Assembly: GCF_021401125.1 (NCBI RefSeq)
Contig: NZ_JACBFQ010000002.1
Coordinates: forward strand, 62,001 to 126,000
Length of the DNA: 64,000 nt
Direction of reading: 5' to 3'
DNA from: Xanthobacter sp. NM-59
Lineage (GTDB): Bacteria; Pseudomonadota; Alphaproteobacteria; Rhizobiales; Xanthobacteraceae
The translations under genes were made by a program, and so were the position numbers. This document shows, one piece after another, positions 53,368 through 63,897 of this stretch; positions within the stretch are counted from its first letter, which is position 1, and each line of letters starts with the position of its first letter. The notes beneath the pieces are model-generated. The model was not told where the DNA came from and searched no databases. It saw only the letters and a program-made list of their open reading frames with translations.

Positions 53368-55650
53368 TCAGTCCGCCGTCTGGGCTTCCACCACCGCGAC
53401 GGCCGTCATGTTGACGATGCCACGGGCGGTGATGGAGGGGCTCAGAATGTGGGCAGGCTTCGCCGTGCCCATCAGGATAGGGCCGACGGGCAGGGAATCA
53501 CCCAGCACCTTCAGCATGTTGTAGGCGATGTCGGCGGCGTCGAGGTCGGGCATCACCAGCACGTTGGCCACGCCCGAGAGCCGCGAATGCGGCAGCGCGC
53601 GCTTGCGGATGTCCTCCACCAGAGCCGCGTCGGCCTGCATCTCGCCGTCCACCTGCAGGTCCGGCGCCCGCTCGCGGAGGATATCCAAGGCCGCCCGCAC
53701 GCGCTTGGCGGAGAGCGTCTCATGGCTGCCGAAATTGGAGTGGGAGAGCAGGGCCACCCGCGGTTCCAGGCCGAAGCGCCGCACATGCGCCGCCGCCAGC
53801 ACCGTCATTTCGGCGAGGTCGGGAGCCGTGGGCTCGGTCTGGATCTGGGTGTCGCAGATGAAAAAGTTGCCCTTCGGGGTGATGAGCAGCGACAGCGCCG
53901 CCAGCTCCTTCACCCCCGGTGCACGACCGATGATGTCGCGCACCTGGCGGAAGTGGCGGGTGAAGCGCCCCTCGATACCGCACAGCATGGCGTCCGCCTC
54001 ACCGCGCCGCACCGCCAGCGCGGCGATGACGGTGGGATGGGTGCGCACCAGGGTACGGGCGGCATCCGGCGTCACGCCGCGGCGGCCGGCAACCTCGATA
54101 TAATCGCGCACATAATCGCGGTAGCGCGGATCATCTTCCGGATTGATGAGGTCGAAATTCTCGCCCGCCTTGATGGACAGGCCGAAGCGCTTGATGCGGG
54201 TTTCCACCACATTGGGGCGCGCCACCAGGATGGGACGGGCGATGCCCTCTTCCACCACGGCCTGCACGGCGCGCAGCACGCGCTCGTCCTCGCCCTCGGC
54301 ATAGATCACGCGCTTGGTCTCCTGCTTCGCGCGGGCGAACAGGGGGCGCATGATGAAGCCGGAGCGGAACACGAAGTCGTCCAGCACCGCGTCATAGTGG
54401 TCGAAATCGGTGATGGGGCGGGTGGCGACGCCCGTCTCCATGGCCGCCTTGGCCACCGCCGGCGCGATGCGCAGGATGAGGCGCGGATCAAACGGTGAGG
54501 GAATGAGCGAATCGGCGCCGAACATGCGGGTTTCCCCGCCATAGGCCCGGGCCACCACGTCGGAGGGCGTCTCGCGGGCGAGCTCGGCGATGGCCTCCAC
54601 GGCGGCCATCTTCATGGCGTCGTTGATGTCGGTGGCGCCCACGTCCAGCGCCCCGCGGAAGATGTAGGGGAAGCACAGGACGTTGTTGACCTGGTTCGGG
54701 AAATCCGAGCGGCCGGTGCAGATCATGGCGTCGGGCCGCGCCTCGCGCGCCAGCTCGGGCATGATTTCGGGCGTGGGATTGGCGAGCGCCATGATGAGCG
54801 GATTGTCCGCCATCTTCTTCACCATTTCCGGCTTCAGCACGCCGCCGGCGGACAGGCCCAAGAAGATGTGCGCGCCCTCGATGACTTCATCGAGGGTCCT
54901 TTTGTCCGTCTGCTGGGCGAACTTTTCCTTGTAGGGATCCATCAGGGTGTTGCGGCCCTCATAGACCACGCCCTCGATGTCACAGACCCAGATATTCTCT
55001 TTCTTCGCGCCCAGCTTCACCAGAAGGTTGAGCGAGGCGAGCGCGGCCGCGCCGGCGCCCGAGGCGACGATCTTGAGATCCTCGATCTTGCGCTTGCCCA
55101 CTTCCATGGCGTTGCGCACGGCGGCGCCGACGATGATGGCGGTGCCGTGCTGGTCGTCATGGAAGACCGGGATCTTCATGCGCTCGCGCAGCTGGCGCTC
55201 CACCTCGAAGCACTCGGGAGCCTTGATGTCCTCAAGGTTGATGCCGCCGAATGTGGGCTCCAGCGCGCTGATGACGTCCACCATGCGGTCGACCGTCAAA
55301 GCGTCGATCTCGATGTCGAACACATCGATGCCGGAGAACTTCTTGAACAGGACGGCCTTGCCCTCCATCACCGGCTTGCCGGCGAGGGGACCGATGGCGC
55401 CGAGGCCCAGCACCGCCGTGCCGTTGGAAACGACGCCCACGAGATTGGCGCGGATGGTCAGCTCGGCCGCCTGGAGCGGATCGGCGGCGATGGCCTCGCA
55501 CGCGGCGGCCACGCCCGGCGAATAGGCCAGCGCCAGATCGCGCTGATTGCCCAAGGGCTTGGTGGCCTGAATCTCCAGCTTCCCGGGCCGAGGCAGGCGA
55601 TGGTAGACGAGAGCGCCGGAACGCAAATCATCGGAAATATTCGACGCCAT
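53368..55650 (-). CDS. maeB: NADP-dependent malic enzyme with C-terminal phosphotransacetylase-like domain
   Basis: A 760-residue MaeB-type malic enzyme: malate plus NADP to pyruvate, CO2 and NADPH. The N-terminal malic domain has [43 protein letters not shown] and [15 protein letters not shown]; the Rossmann domain has [22 protein letters not shown] and [11 protein letters not shown]. The C-terminal 330 residues resemble phosphate acetyltransferase ([33 protein letters not shown]-like). In this class that domain regulates by acetyl-CoA rather than catalysing. Start 55650 follows GGAGCAGGGACAAGG. Confidence 0.95.
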   Translation of the reverse strand: MASNISDDLRSGALVYHRLPRPGKLEIQATKPLGNQRDLALAYSPGVAAACEAIAADPLQAAELTIRANLVGVVSNGTAVLGLGAIGPLAGKPVMEGKAVLFKKFSGIDVFDIEIDALTVDRMVDVISALEPTFGGINLEDIKAPECFEVERQLRERMKIPVFHDDQHGTAIIVGAAVRNAMEVGKRKIEDLKIVASGAGAAALASLNLLVKLGAKKENIWVCDIEGVVYEGRNTLMDPYKEKFAQQTDKRTLDEVIEGAHIFLGLSAGGVLKPEMVKKMADNPLIMALANPTPEIMPELAREARPDAMICTGRSDFPNQVNNVLCFPYIFRGALDVGATDINDAMKMAAVEAIAELARETPSDVVARAYGGETRMFGADSLIPSPFDPRLILRIAPAVAKAAMETGVATRPITDFDHYDAVLDDFVFRSGFIMRPLFARAKQETKRVIYAEGEDERVLRAVQAVVEEGIARPILVARPNVVETRIKRFGLSIKAGENFDLINPEDDPRYRDYVRDYIEVAGRRGVTPDAARTLVRTHPTVIAALAVRRGEADAMLCGIEGRFTRHFRQVRDIIGRAPGVKELAALSLLITPKGNFFICDTQIQTEPTAPDLAEMTVLAAAHVRRFGLEPRVALLSHSNFGSHETLSAKRVRAALDILRERAPDLQVDGEMQADAALVEDIRKRALPHSRLSGVANVLVMPDLDAADIAYNMLKVLGDSLPVGPILMGTAKPAHILSPSITARGIVNMTAVAVVEAQTAD

Positions 55651-55673
55651 CCTTGTCCCTGCTCCTTCACCCG

Positions 55674-55737
55674 TCATAACGTTACTTGGATACCGTGCCA
55701 GCGTTCGCATGTGTATGCCGGCACGATCTCGTTATGA
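55674..55737. other. Nested inverted repeats upstream of maeB
   Basis: TCATAACG (55674-55681) and CGTTATGA (55730-55737) enclose CGTGCC (55694-55699) and GGCACG (55720-55725). The whole 64-bp block can form a symmetric structure 23 bp upstream of the maeB start and might hold operator half-sites. Confidence 0.4.
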
Positions 55738-55881
55738 TCTGTCTTGCGTTAGTCCTGAAACGGGGGCGAAAGGTAGCTGTGCGGTTCGGCGATGTCACGG
55801 TCTACCGCACAAATTGAGCAATGCTGCGGACGCAAAGGAAGGCTGTGCGTAGCGCAGAGGTCCGGGACGAGGACTTTTCCC

Positions 55882-57975
55882 ATGAAGAAACCGCTTGTCA
55901 TCGGCATCGTGGCCGTCCTCGCCCTGGGCATTGGCGGATATGCCGGTGTTCAATACTGGGCGCAGAAGAAGGCCTATGCCGTCATCGATGACGCCCTCGC
56001 CCAGGTGCGGGCCACCGGGGCCAAGGCCAGCGTGGGGTCCAGCGCGGTCTCGCTGAAGGATCGCAGCCTGACGCTGGGTGACCTCTCCGTCACCTCGGCG
56101 GACGGGGCCGTGTCCCTCACCGTGGCCCAGTTTTCCGCCCACGGGGTGGGCGCGCCCACCAAGGACGGCCGAATCACGGCCGACAGCATCGTCCTGGAAA
56201 ATCTCACCCTCACCCGCACCGACGGCGCGGACGGGCCGCGTGTGGTGGAAACCCTGCCCCATGTGGCCATCGAGCGCTTCGCCGGCCCGCTGGTGGTGAC
56301 GCCCACCGCCGGCAACGCCGCCGACATGGTGAATGCGAACCCGGTGGTGCTGGCCCTGCGCCAGCTCGCGAGCGTCGACGCCGCGCGCATCGACGTGCCC
56401 CATGCCGTCACCCGCGTGACCCCCGGCAAGGCCAACCCGCTGCAGCTCAATGCACGCGAGCTGACCCTGGACGGCATCGCGGCCACCGATGTGCGTTCCG
56501 GCAAGGTAGCCCGCCTGTCCGTGGCGCGCCTGCTTTCCGAAGGTCAGCCAGCGGATGGAGCCGCCCAGGCGGCGGCTAACGCCGCAGCAAACGCCACCGG
56601 CGCGGGGGCCGACGGGGCGAAGGGGAACGACGAGCCGGCCAATCCCGCTCTGGCCGAGGGCAGCGGCCTGCCCCGCGTTCAGGCGGTGGCGATCGTGGCC
56701 CGCGACATTGACATCACCCCCCTCCTCGCCCCCTCGGCGGACAGTGACGGAGCCCTGCGCGCGGTGCTGGGGGCGCTGGAAACCGGCGCCTTCAACATCG
56801 AGCAACAGGACGACGTGCGCACCGAAGGCGCGGGCATGACCCTCACCGCCGTCGCGCTGCGGCCGGCGGCCATCACCGCGGCCCGCCTCGCGGCGCTGGA
56901 GGCCCTGGCGGCGGACGAGCCGCCGACCGATCCGGCGCCGATGCTGAAGGACGCCACCGATCTGCTGAAGGGGCTGGCCTTCACCGCATTCGAGGTGCGC
57001 GACATGCGCACCGTGGAGCCGGTGGGCGGCGGCCGCGCGGCCTTGTTCGCGCTCAAGGCGTTCGATGCCGGCACCCTGGCCGAGCTGCGGTTCGAGGGCG
57101 TCGATGGCGACAGCGACGGGCAGGCCGTCAAGTTCGGCACCATTTCCGTGACCGGGCTCGACCTACCGCGCCTGCTCACCATCGCCCATGCCGACGATCC
57201 GACCCAGCCGGACGTGGCCCTCTCCGGCTTCCGCGCCCTCACCGGCGTGACCGCGACCGACATCGAGGTTCCGGTGGAAGGCAGCGATGACACCCCGGCG
57301 GAGCCCGTGACCATCGCCCGCGCCAGCCTCACCTGGGGCGCGTTTCCGGACCCCGCCGCCGGCGAGCTGCCCGGCCGCATCCTGTTCGAGCTCAAGGACG
57401 TGAACGGCCCCATCGACGCGGAGGACGGCGAGCCCTTCAACACCCTGGCGGCCGCCGGGCTGAAGCGGGCCACCTTCTCCATGGCGCTGGGCGCCGCCTA
57501 TGACGCCGGCACCCAAAGCATCTCGGTCGGTCCCGCCGACGTCGAGGTGAAGGACGCCTTCCGCACCGGCTTCAGCGCCCGGCTGGACAACCTGCCGCCG
57601 GCGGCGTTCGCCTCCGAACAGGCGTTCACGGGGGCGCTGCCCGGGGTGAATATCGGCCCGATCAGCGTCACCATCAGCGATCATGGCCTGGCGAACCTGG
57701 TGCTCCAGCGCCTCGCCGATGCCGACGGCCAGGGCCTGGAAGAGTATCGCGCCCATCTGCTGGACCTGCTGAACGAAGGCATTGCCGCCGTGGCCCCCGG
57801 CGCGCCGGAGACGGCGGCGGTGGCGGAGGCCATCGCCCAGTTCATCCGTGATCCGAAGACGCTGGAGATCACCGCCACGCCCAAGGGGCGCGTGCCGTTC
57901 CTCGCCTTCCTCAATTCGGATGATCCCACGGAGCCGCTGCAGCTGTTCAGCTTCTCCGCCGTCAACAAGCCCTGA
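55882..57975 (+). CDS. Large single-anchor exported protein, AsmA/YdgA-like, function unknown
   Basis: A 697-residue protein anchored by an N-terminal transmembrane helix (PLVIGIVAVLALGIGGYAGVQYW). It is Ala/Val/Asp-rich and beta-like thereafter, with recurring phrases such as LTLGDLSVTSADGAVSLTVAQFSAHGV, ITADSIVLENLTLTRTDG and VKFGTISVTGLDLPRLL. The pattern resembles periplasmic AsmA or YdgA/DUF945 proteins, though I cannot confirm a family. A gap of Ala/Gly-rich sequence lies at about residues 225-255. No catalytic residues are apparent. A strong terminator follows. Divergent from maeB. Confidence 0.7.
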   Translation: MKKPLVIGIVAVLALGIGGYAGVQYWAQKKAYAVIDDALAQVRATGAKASVGSSAVSLKDRSLTLGDLSVTSADGAVSLTVAQFSAHGVGAPTKDGRITADSIVLENLTLTRTDGADGPRVVETLPHVAIERFAGPLVVTPTAGNAADMVNANPVVLALRQLASVDAARIDVPHAVTRVTPGKANPLQLNARELTLDGIAATDVRSGKVARLSVARLLSEGQPADGAAQAAANAAANATGAGADGAKGNDEPANPALAEGSGLPRVQAVAIVARDIDITPLLAPSADSDGALRAVLGALETGAFNIEQQDDVRTEGAGMTLTAVALRPAAITAARLAALEALAADEPPTDPAPMLKDATDLLKGLAFTAFEVRDMRTVEPVGGGRAALFALKAFDAGTLAELRFEGVDGDSDGQAVKFGTISVTGLDLPRLLTIAHADDPTQPDVALSGFRALTGVTATDIEVPVEGSDDTPAEPVTIARASLTWGAFPDPAAGELPGRILFELKDVNGPIDAEDGEPFNTLAAAGLKRATFSMALGAAYDAGTQSISVGPADVEVKDAFRTGFSARLDNLPPAAFASEQAFTGALPGVNIGPISVTISDHGLANLVLQRLADADGQGLEEYRAHLLDLLNEGIAAVAPGAPETAAVAEAIAQFIRDPKTLEITATPKGRVPFLAFLNSDDPTEPLQLFSFSAVNKP

Positions 57976-57980
57976 ACGCG

Positions 57981-58023
57981 AAAGGGGGGCGGGCGCCACG
58001 CCGGCGCCCGCCCCCCTTTTTTT
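57981..58023. terminator. Strong terminator after the AsmA/YdgA-like gene
   Basis: AAAGGGGGGCGGGCGCC, short loop, GGCGCCCGCCCCCCTTT and eight T. It also lies just after the stop of the converging minus-strand gene. Confidence 0.93.
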
Positions 58024-58040
58024 GCGCCCGAGGCCGGGTC

Positions 58041-58610
58041 TCAGCCGCCGGCCTTTTCCAGCGCCGCGAGATCGATGGCGGTGAGGAACGCCTTCTTCTC
58101 CGCCTCTCCCGCATTGCCGTCGATGGTGATGAAGGTGGCGCCGCTCAAAAGCTGCACCGCGCCGTCCTTGGTGACCACGGCCGTGCGGCCGCGATCGCGG
58201 AACACCTTGCCCATGGCGCCGAGCATGCCGGCATTGGAGAACATGGCCGCCATCTGCGCCACCATGGGGGACTGGGCGATAATCTGCACATTCACATGGG
58301 TGTCGCCCTTGCTGTATTCGCGCTTGGCGATCAACCCGCCGCCGAACATGGCGGCCGCGGCCGCGTCGGTCTCGGTGGCGCCTGCGGTCCAGCCGGCGGG
58401 CGCCGGGGGCAGGAACTTGGCAAGGCCCTCGGCATTGCGCTGGGCGAGGAGCTGGGACGCCACGTCCAGCGCCTGCTTGGTGGTTGCGGTGTCGCCGGCC
58501 GCATAGGCCTTCTGGGCCTCGGAGATGGCGTCGGCGATCTCATCGGCCCGCGCCGCCGGCGCGGCAATCAGCGTCAGGGCAAGAACGGCTTTCGGCAGGA
58601 TGCGGATCAA
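58041..58610 (-). CDS. Periplasmic protein of unknown function
   Basis: A 189-residue protein with a signal peptide (MIRILPKAVLALTLIAAPAARA) and a helical N-terminal half (ISEAQKAYAAGDTATTKQALDVASQLLAQRNAEGLAKFLP). The second half has WTAGATETDAAAAAMFGGGLIAKREYSKGDTHVNVQIIAQSP and FITIDGNAGEAEKKAFL. Similar short exported proteins occur in related genomes without a function that I recall. It converges on the AsmA/YdgA-like gene. Confidence 0.75.
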   Translation of the reverse strand: MIRILPKAVLALTLIAAPAARADEIADAISEAQKAYAAGDTATTKQALDVASQLLAQRNAEGLAKFLPPAPAGWTAGATETDAAAAAMFGGGLIAKREYSKGDTHVNVQIIAQSPMVAQMAAMFSNAGMLGAMGKVFRDRGRTAVVTKDGAVQLLSGATFITIDGNAGEAEKKAFLTAIDLAALEKAGG

Positions 58611-58683
58611 GGGGGCTCTCCCGGATCGAACAGGCGGGCGCAGACTGCCGGAACGTCATCCGGGCCGCAAGCCACGGCCCCGC

Positions 58684-59340
58684 TCAGGGCACCAGAAAGC
58701 GACGGCTCTTCTCGTCCCAGACCTTGATGCCGATGCGCAGGGCTTCATCATTGGAGACGAAATTCATCTCGTCCGCCGAGGCGCGAAACATGATGCGCAG
58801 GAAGTCCAGGTCTGTGCCGATGGCGCGAAGGTAATCAGCGACATCGAGCACGGTTCGCTGCGTGCGCTGCTCCAGCGCGGCCATGTCATTGGCGCTATAG
58901 GTTCGGTCCGCAGGGAAACGGCTCCGGAAGGAATGGAAGCCCAGCTCGCTCGACGATGATTTGGCGCGCCATGGTGCGCCGCTCCCGTCTCGCCCGCCGA
59001 GGAAGGCGAGCGCGCAGGCGCTCAGGCATCCCGCGCCATTCCCCTCGATGACGGTGCGCACGCCAAGTTCATGGAAAGCGCGGCCCAGGGCCATCCCCTC
59101 GTGAAGATTGCCGCCCGGCGAGTTCAGGTAGATCGCCGTACGTTTTCGCGCCGGCCGCTGCGCTAGATAGGCGCGGAACCGGTCGGCGTCTCCCTTTTCT
59201 ACGGTGCCGGTAGCGAGCACGGCGAGCAGGCTCGCGCTGTCGTTCTCATGTCCGGAGAAATCCAGGGCATTCACATCCTGGATTGCAGGTAGCAATGCCA
59301 GAAGAGCCAGTACCACACGGAGCGCCGACCGGCCTCGCAA
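58684..59340 (-). CDS. Exported ClpP/SppA-fold serine protease-like protein
   Basis: A protein of about 218 residues. The core TAIYLNSPGGNLHEGMALGRAFHELGVRTVIEGNGAGCLSACALAFLGG matches the ClpP-crotonase fold: an oxyanion Gly-Gly loop (SPGG) and a nucleophile Ser in CLSAC. FHSFRSRFP offers the His. This is the periplasmic COG3904-type group, not the ATP-dependent ClpP. No ATG is available between aspS and the signal-like LRGRSALRVVLALLALLPAIQDVNA, so I chose TTG at 59340; GTG at about 59322 is another option. Its start is 44 bp downstream of the aspS stop, so it probably uses the aspS transcript. Confidence 0.7.
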   Translation of the reverse strand: MRGRSALRVVLALLALLPAIQDVNALDFSGHENDSASLLAVLATGTVEKGDADRFRAYLAQRPARKRTAIYLNSPGGNLHEGMALGRAFHELGVRTVIEGNGAGCLSACALAFLGGRDGSGAPWRAKSSSSELGFHSFRSRFPADRTYSANDMAALEQRTQRTVLDVADYLRAIGTDLDFLRIMFRASADEMNFVSNDEALRIGIKVWDEKSRRFLVP

Positions 59341-59384
59341 GGCCGGTCGGAAGACAACGCCCCCGGGGCGCAACGGCCTGCCCC

Positions 59385-61157
59385 TCACTTCTGCGGAGGC
59401 ACCGGGCGGATGTGGAGCTCGCGCAGCTGCTTGGGGGTGGCCTCGTTGGGCGCGCCCATGAGCAGGTCCAGGGCCTGCTGGTTCATGGGGAAGATGGAGA
59501 TCTCGCGCAGGTTCTCGGTGCCGCACAGGAGCATCACGATGCGGTCCACGCCTGCCGCCATGCCGCCATGGGGCGGGGCGCCGTACTGGAACGCGCGATA
59601 CATGCCGCCGAAGCGCTCGATCACGGTGGCCTCGTCATAGCCCGCGAGCTCGAACGCCTTCACCATCGCCTCGGGACGATGATTGCGGATGCCGCCGGAG
59701 GCAATCTCGTAGCCGTTGCAGGCGATGTCGTACTGGAACGCCTTGATGGTGAGCGGGTCCTGCGTCTGCAGCGCTTCCAGGCCGCCCTGGGGCATGGAGA
59801 AGGGGTTGTGGGAGAAGTCCACCTTCTTCTCGTCCTCGTCCCATTCATAGAAGGGGAAGTCGACGATCCAGGCCAGCTCGAACCGCTCGGTGTCGATCAG
59901 GTTCAGGTCCTCGCCCACCTTGGTGCGGGCGGCGCCGGCGAACTTCACGAACTTCGAGGGATCGCCCGCCACGAAGAAGGCGGCATCCTCCGCCTGCAGG
60001 CCCAGCTGCTGGCGGATGGCCTCGGTGCGCTCGGGGCCGATGTTCTTGGCGACCGGGCCGGCGCCCTCATTGCCCTCGCGCCACATGATGTAGCCGAGGC
60101 CGGGCTGGCCTTCGCCCTGCGCCCAGGCATTCATGCGGTCGCAGAAGGCGCGCGAGCCGCCCTTGGGCGCGGGGATGGCCCACACCTCGTTCTTCTCCAC
60201 CTCCAGCAGGCGGGCGAAGACCTTGAAGCCGGATTCACGGAAATGCGTGGAGACGTCCTGCATTTCCAGCGGGTTGCGCAGGTCCGGCTTGTCGGTGCCA
60301 TATTTGCGCATGGACACGGCATAGGGAATGCGCGGCCAGTTCTGGGTCACCGGCTTGCCGTTCGCGAACTGCTCAAACACGCCGCGAATGACGGGCTCCA
60401 CCGCCGCGAAGATGTCTTCCTGCTCCACGAAGCTCATTTCCAGATCGAGCTGGTAGAACTCGCCGGGCAGGCGATCGGCGCGCGGGTCCTCGTCGCGGAA
60501 GCAGGGCGCGATCTGGAAGTAGCGGTCGAAGCCGCTCATCATGATCAGCTGCTTATACTGCTGGGGCGCCTGGGGCAGCGCATAGAACTTGCCGGGATGC
60601 AGGCGGGACGGCACCAGGAAGTCGCGCGCGCCCTCGGGGGACGAAGCGGTGAGGATGGGAGTCTGGAACTCGAAGAAGCCCTGGCCCTTCATGCGGGCGC
60701 GCATGGCGTCGATGATGGCGCCGCGGGTCATGATGTTCTTGTGCAGCTTCTCGCGGCGCAGGTCGAGGAAGCGATACTTGAGCCGCGTCTCTTCCGGATA
60801 TTCCACGTCGCCGAACACAGGCATGGGCAGCTCGGCGGCGGCGCCCAGCACTTCCAGATCGGTGGCGTAGACCTCGATGGCGCCGGTGGCCAGATCGGGG
60901 TTTTCCGTGCCCTCGGGACGCGGGCGCACCTTGCCGTCGATGCGGATCACCCATTCGGAACGGGCCTTCTCGGCGTCCTTGAAGGCGGCGCTGTCGGGGT
61001 CCACCACCACCTGGGTGAGGCCGTAATGGTCGCGCAGATCGATGAACAGCACGCCGCCATGGTCGCGGATGCGGTGGCACCAGCCCGAAAGCCGAACGTG
61101 CTCGCCGACCTCGGCGGTGGTGAGCGCGCCGCAGGTGTGGGAGCGATAGCGGTGCAT
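59385..61157 (-). CDS. aspS: Aspartyl-tRNA synthetase
   Basis: A 590-residue bacterial-type class II synthetase. N-terminal OB fold [44 protein letters not shown]; class II motif 2 [25 protein letters not shown]; motif 3 [16 protein letters not shown] insertion in the middle. The family in alphaproteobacteria often charges both tRNA-Asp and tRNA-Asn; that cannot be decided here. It is followed by an exported protease gene. Confidence 0.95.
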   Translation of the reverse strand: MHRYRSHTCGALTTAEVGEHVRLSGWCHRIRDHGGVLFIDLRDHYGLTQVVVDPDSAAFKDAEKARSEWVIRIDGKVRPRPEGTENPDLATGAIEVYATDLEVLGAAAELPMPVFGDVEYPEETRLKYRFLDLRREKLHKNIMTRGAIIDAMRARMKGQGFFEFQTPILTASSPEGARDFLVPSRLHPGKFYALPQAPQQYKQLIMMSGFDRYFQIAPCFRDEDPRADRLPGEFYQLDLEMSFVEQEDIFAAVEPVIRGVFEQFANGKPVTQNWPRIPYAVSMRKYGTDKPDLRNPLEMQDVSTHFRESGFKVFARLLEVEKNEVWAIPAPKGGSRAFCDRMNAWAQGEGQPGLGYIMWREGNEGAGPVAKNIGPERTEAIRQQLGLQAEDAAFFVAGDPSKFVKFAGAARTKVGEDLNLIDTERFELAWIVDFPFYEWDEDEKKVDFSHNPFSMPQGGLEALQTQDPLTIKAFQYDIACNGYEIASGGIRNHRPEAMVKAFELAGYDEATVIERFGGMYRAFQYGAPPHGGMAAGVDRIVMLLCGTENLREISIFPMNQQALDLLMGAPNEATPKQLRELHIRPVPPQK

Positions 61158-61457
61158 CAGATTGCCCTTTCAAGGCTGAAAATATGAGACACGGGGAGCC
61201 TTCCCCGCCGGCGAGACCCCGCGCGCAGCCGGCCCGGCGCGCGCGGAACCGCGCTGGCACAGTCCGCCCCGGCCGCAGCGCTGACGCGCGCCGGCGCGGA
61301 CTGTCCGCATCTGAAGCGGGGCGAAGGTGCATGCGCCCCGTCCCTTGTCAAGCACACAGTCCTATTTCACCATTCGCAAAGCGTGTTATGAGCATGACTT
61401 GCGTCAACCGCGCGCCTGTCCGAAGGCGGTGGTCCGACGCCCAATGCGAGAGACCGA
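61158..61457. other. Divergent region between aspS and the GGDEF-EAL gene
   Basis: 300 bp. TTGTCAAGCACACAG (61347 onward) and the CTATTTCACC and GCGTGTTATGAGC stretch near 61370-61395 are AT-richer and probably hold the promoters. No riboswitch is recognised. Confidence 0.4.
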
Positions 61458-63812
61458 GTGAGTTCAGGCGTTTCCCCCTCCGGCCCCGCATCGCCCCCTT
61501 CCCGTCTGGAAGCCATCGGTGGTGGCGAGCCGGCGGATGTCGCGCAAGCGCCCTCGGCGCGCCGCCTGCGCCCCCGCGCCCTGTTGATCGGCCTCGGCGT
61601 CATGATCTGCGCGATCATCTGCCTCGGCACCGCGATCCTGGTGACGGCCCTCTACCGCCAGAGCTACGCCGAACATCGCCGCGAGGTGCGCAACCTTGCC
61701 CTCAGCCTGGCGGGACAAACCGACCGCGCCTTGCAGAGCCTGGAGCTGGTGCAGCGCAGCCTCGCCGATCGGGTCGCGGACGCGAATGTCGCGACCCCGC
61801 AGGAATTCGCCACCTTCATGGGCCAGCGCTTCATGCACCGGCTGATGCGCGAGAAAATGTCCGGCCTGCCCCATGTGGACGCCATCTCGGTGGTTGGCAG
61901 CACCGGCAAGCTGCTGAACTTCAGCCGCGCCTGGCCTATTCCCGACCTTGACCTGTCGGACCGCGACTACTTCATCGTGCTGAGCAGCATGAAGGGCCCG
62001 CCCACCTTCATCGCCGAGCCGGTGACCAACCTCATCACCGGCGCCGTCACCCTGTTCCTGGCCCGGCGCGTGACCGCCGCGGACGGCACCTTCCTCGGCC
62101 TCATCCTCGGGGCGATGGAGCAGGCCTCATTCGAGCGCAACTTCTCCACCATTGACCTTGCCCCTTCCGGCCTCATCGCCCTGGTGCGCGATGACGGTGC
62201 CCTCCTGGCCCGTGTTCCGGGCAGTGCCGCCCGCTTCCCCCGAGACGCGGCGGTGCGGGCCGAGATGGCCCGCGCCCTGTTCGCTCCCGATGCGAGTGAC
62301 GTGATCCCCGCCGGCATTCTCGACGAGCACGAGCGGGTGGTGGCAGTGCAGAAGCTGGCCCATTTCCCGCTCGCCGTGGTCATCAGCGATGGCACCGACT
62401 GGCTGGAGGCGCAGGCCTGGAAGGAGGTTCTGCCCATCATCCTGGCCGCCGCGCTGGTGTGCTGCCTGATTGGCAGCGTCATCTTCTTCGTGATTCGCCA
62501 GCTGGATGGCGAACGAGCCTTCTCGGAAAAGGAACACCGGCGGGCCCGCTACGACGCCCTGACGGGCCTGCCCAACCGCCTGTTCTTCTCCGAGCGCCTC
62601 GCGGCGCGCCTTGCCCACGCCGAGAGCCCCCCACTCGCCCTGCTGTTCATCGACCTCGACTACTTCAAGAGCGTCAATGACACGCTGGGCCACGATATTG
62701 GCGATTCGCTGCTGCAGGCCGTGGCCGAGCGCCTCCTGGACACGGTCGCGCCGCACGATTTCGTCGCCCGGCTCGGCGGCGACGAGTTCGCCGTCATCTG
62801 CCGGCAGGCCGCGGGCGACCGCAGCGCGGTGGCGGCCGCCGAAGCCATCATCGAATCCCTGAAGGCGCCGTTCCTGCTCGATCACCATCAGGTCCTCACC
62901 GGGTGCAGCGTCGGCATCGCCACCTCCCCCGCGGATGGGAACGATGTCGCGACCCTGCTCAAATGCGCCGATCTCGCGCTCTACGAGGCCAAGAATGACG
63001 GCCGCGGCAATGCCCGCCTGTTCGAGGCCAATATGGGCGCCGTGGCCCGCGCCCGGCGCGACCTGGAGCTCGACCTTCACGACGCCTGGGAGCGCCACCA
63101 GTTCCGCCTCGCCTACCAGCCCATCTTCGAGGCCGCCAGCGGCCAGCTGGCGGGCTTCGAGGCGCTGTTGCGCTGGCACCATCCGGTCCGCGGCGAGGTG
63201 CCGCCCGAGCGCTTCATTCCGGTGGTGGAAGAATCCGGCCTCATCGTGAAGGTGGGCGGCTGGATCCTCCGGGAAACCTGCCGGACGGCGGCGAGCTGGC
63301 CCGGCCACCTGTTCGTCTCGGTCAACGTTTCCCCCGCCCAGTTTCGCGGCGGCGGCACCCGCCAGCAGGTGCGCGACGCCCTGGCCACCAGCGGCCTCGA
63401 CCCCACCCGGCTGGAGCTGGAAATCACCGAATCTCTGCTGCTGAAGGCCGACACCTCGGTGCGCACGCTGCTGGACGAGTTCCGCGCGCAGGGGATCATT
63501 CTCGCCCTGGACGATTTCGGCACCGGCTATTCCTCGCTGCGCTACCTGCAGGTGCTCAACATCAGCCGGCTGAAAATCGACCAGAGCTTCATCCGCCACG
63601 TGGTGGACGATCCCCACACCCATGCCATCGTGAAGGCCATCCTCAGCCTGGCCGAGGCGCTGGAGCTGAAGACCACGGCCGAAGGTATCGAGAACGAGTC
63701 GCAGCTCGCCATCCTGCGAGAGGAGGGCTGCACCCACCTGCAGGGCTACCTGCTGGGGCCTCCCATGTCGGAGGAGGACGCCGCGGGCCTCGCCCGCGGC
63801 GCCGCCGCCTGA
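61458..63812 (+). CDS. Membrane-bound GGDEF-EAL cyclic-di-GMP protein
   Basis: A 784-residue protein. A Pro/Ser N-terminus, transmembrane helix (LLIGLGVMICAIICLGTAILVTALY), periplasmic Cache-like sensor (residues about 65-320, with DLSDRDYFIVLSSMKGP), second helix (PIILAAALVCCLIGSVIFFVI), then GGDEF and EAL domains. The GGDEF motif is intact (RLGGDEFAVICR) and so is EAL (FEALLRWHHP), with DDFGTGYSSLRYL, NVSPAQF and LKIDQSF complete. It may therefore both make and cut c-di-GMP, or be biased to one. No RxxD inhibitory site is obvious. The GTG start follows GAGAGACCGA. Confidence 0.93.
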   Translation: MSSGVSPSGPASPPSRLEAIGGGEPADVAQAPSARRLRPRALLIGLGVMICAIICLGTAILVTALYRQSYAEHRREVRNLALSLAGQTDRALQSLELVQRSLADRVADANVATPQEFATFMGQRFMHRLMREKMSGLPHVDAISVVGSTGKLLNFSRAWPIPDLDLSDRDYFIVLSSMKGPPTFIAEPVTNLITGAVTLFLARRVTAADGTFLGLILGAMEQASFERNFSTIDLAPSGLIALVRDDGALLARVPGSAARFPRDAAVRAEMARALFAPDASDVIPAGILDEHERVVAVQKLAHFPLAVVISDGTDWLEAQAWKEVLPIILAAALVCCLIGSVIFFVIRQLDGERAFSEKEHRRARYDALTGLPNRLFFSERLAARLAHAESPPLALLFIDLDYFKSVNDTLGHDIGDSLLQAVAERLLDTVAPHDFVARLGGDEFAVICRQAAGDRSAVAAAEAIIESLKAPFLLDHHQVLTGCSVGIATSPADGNDVATLLKCADLALYEAKNDGRGNARLFEANMGAVARARRDLELDLHDAWERHQFRLAYQPIFEAASGQLAGFEALLRWHHPVRGEVPPERFIPVVEESGLIVKVGGWILRETCRTAASWPGHLFVSVNVSPAQFRGGGTRQQVRDALATSGLDPTRLELEITESLLLKADTSVRTLLDEFRAQGIILALDDFGTGYSSLRYLQVLNISRLKIDQSFIRHVVDDPHTHAIVKAILSLAEALELKTTAEGIENESQLAILREEGCTHLQGYLLGPPMSEEDAAGLARGAAA

Positions 63813-63897
63813 AGACCGCCATCGCCGGCCCGGCCCATGCTCCGACATCCGGACAAATTCACGCCACAATCCCTTCCGCCCGCGACCCGAGGCGGCT

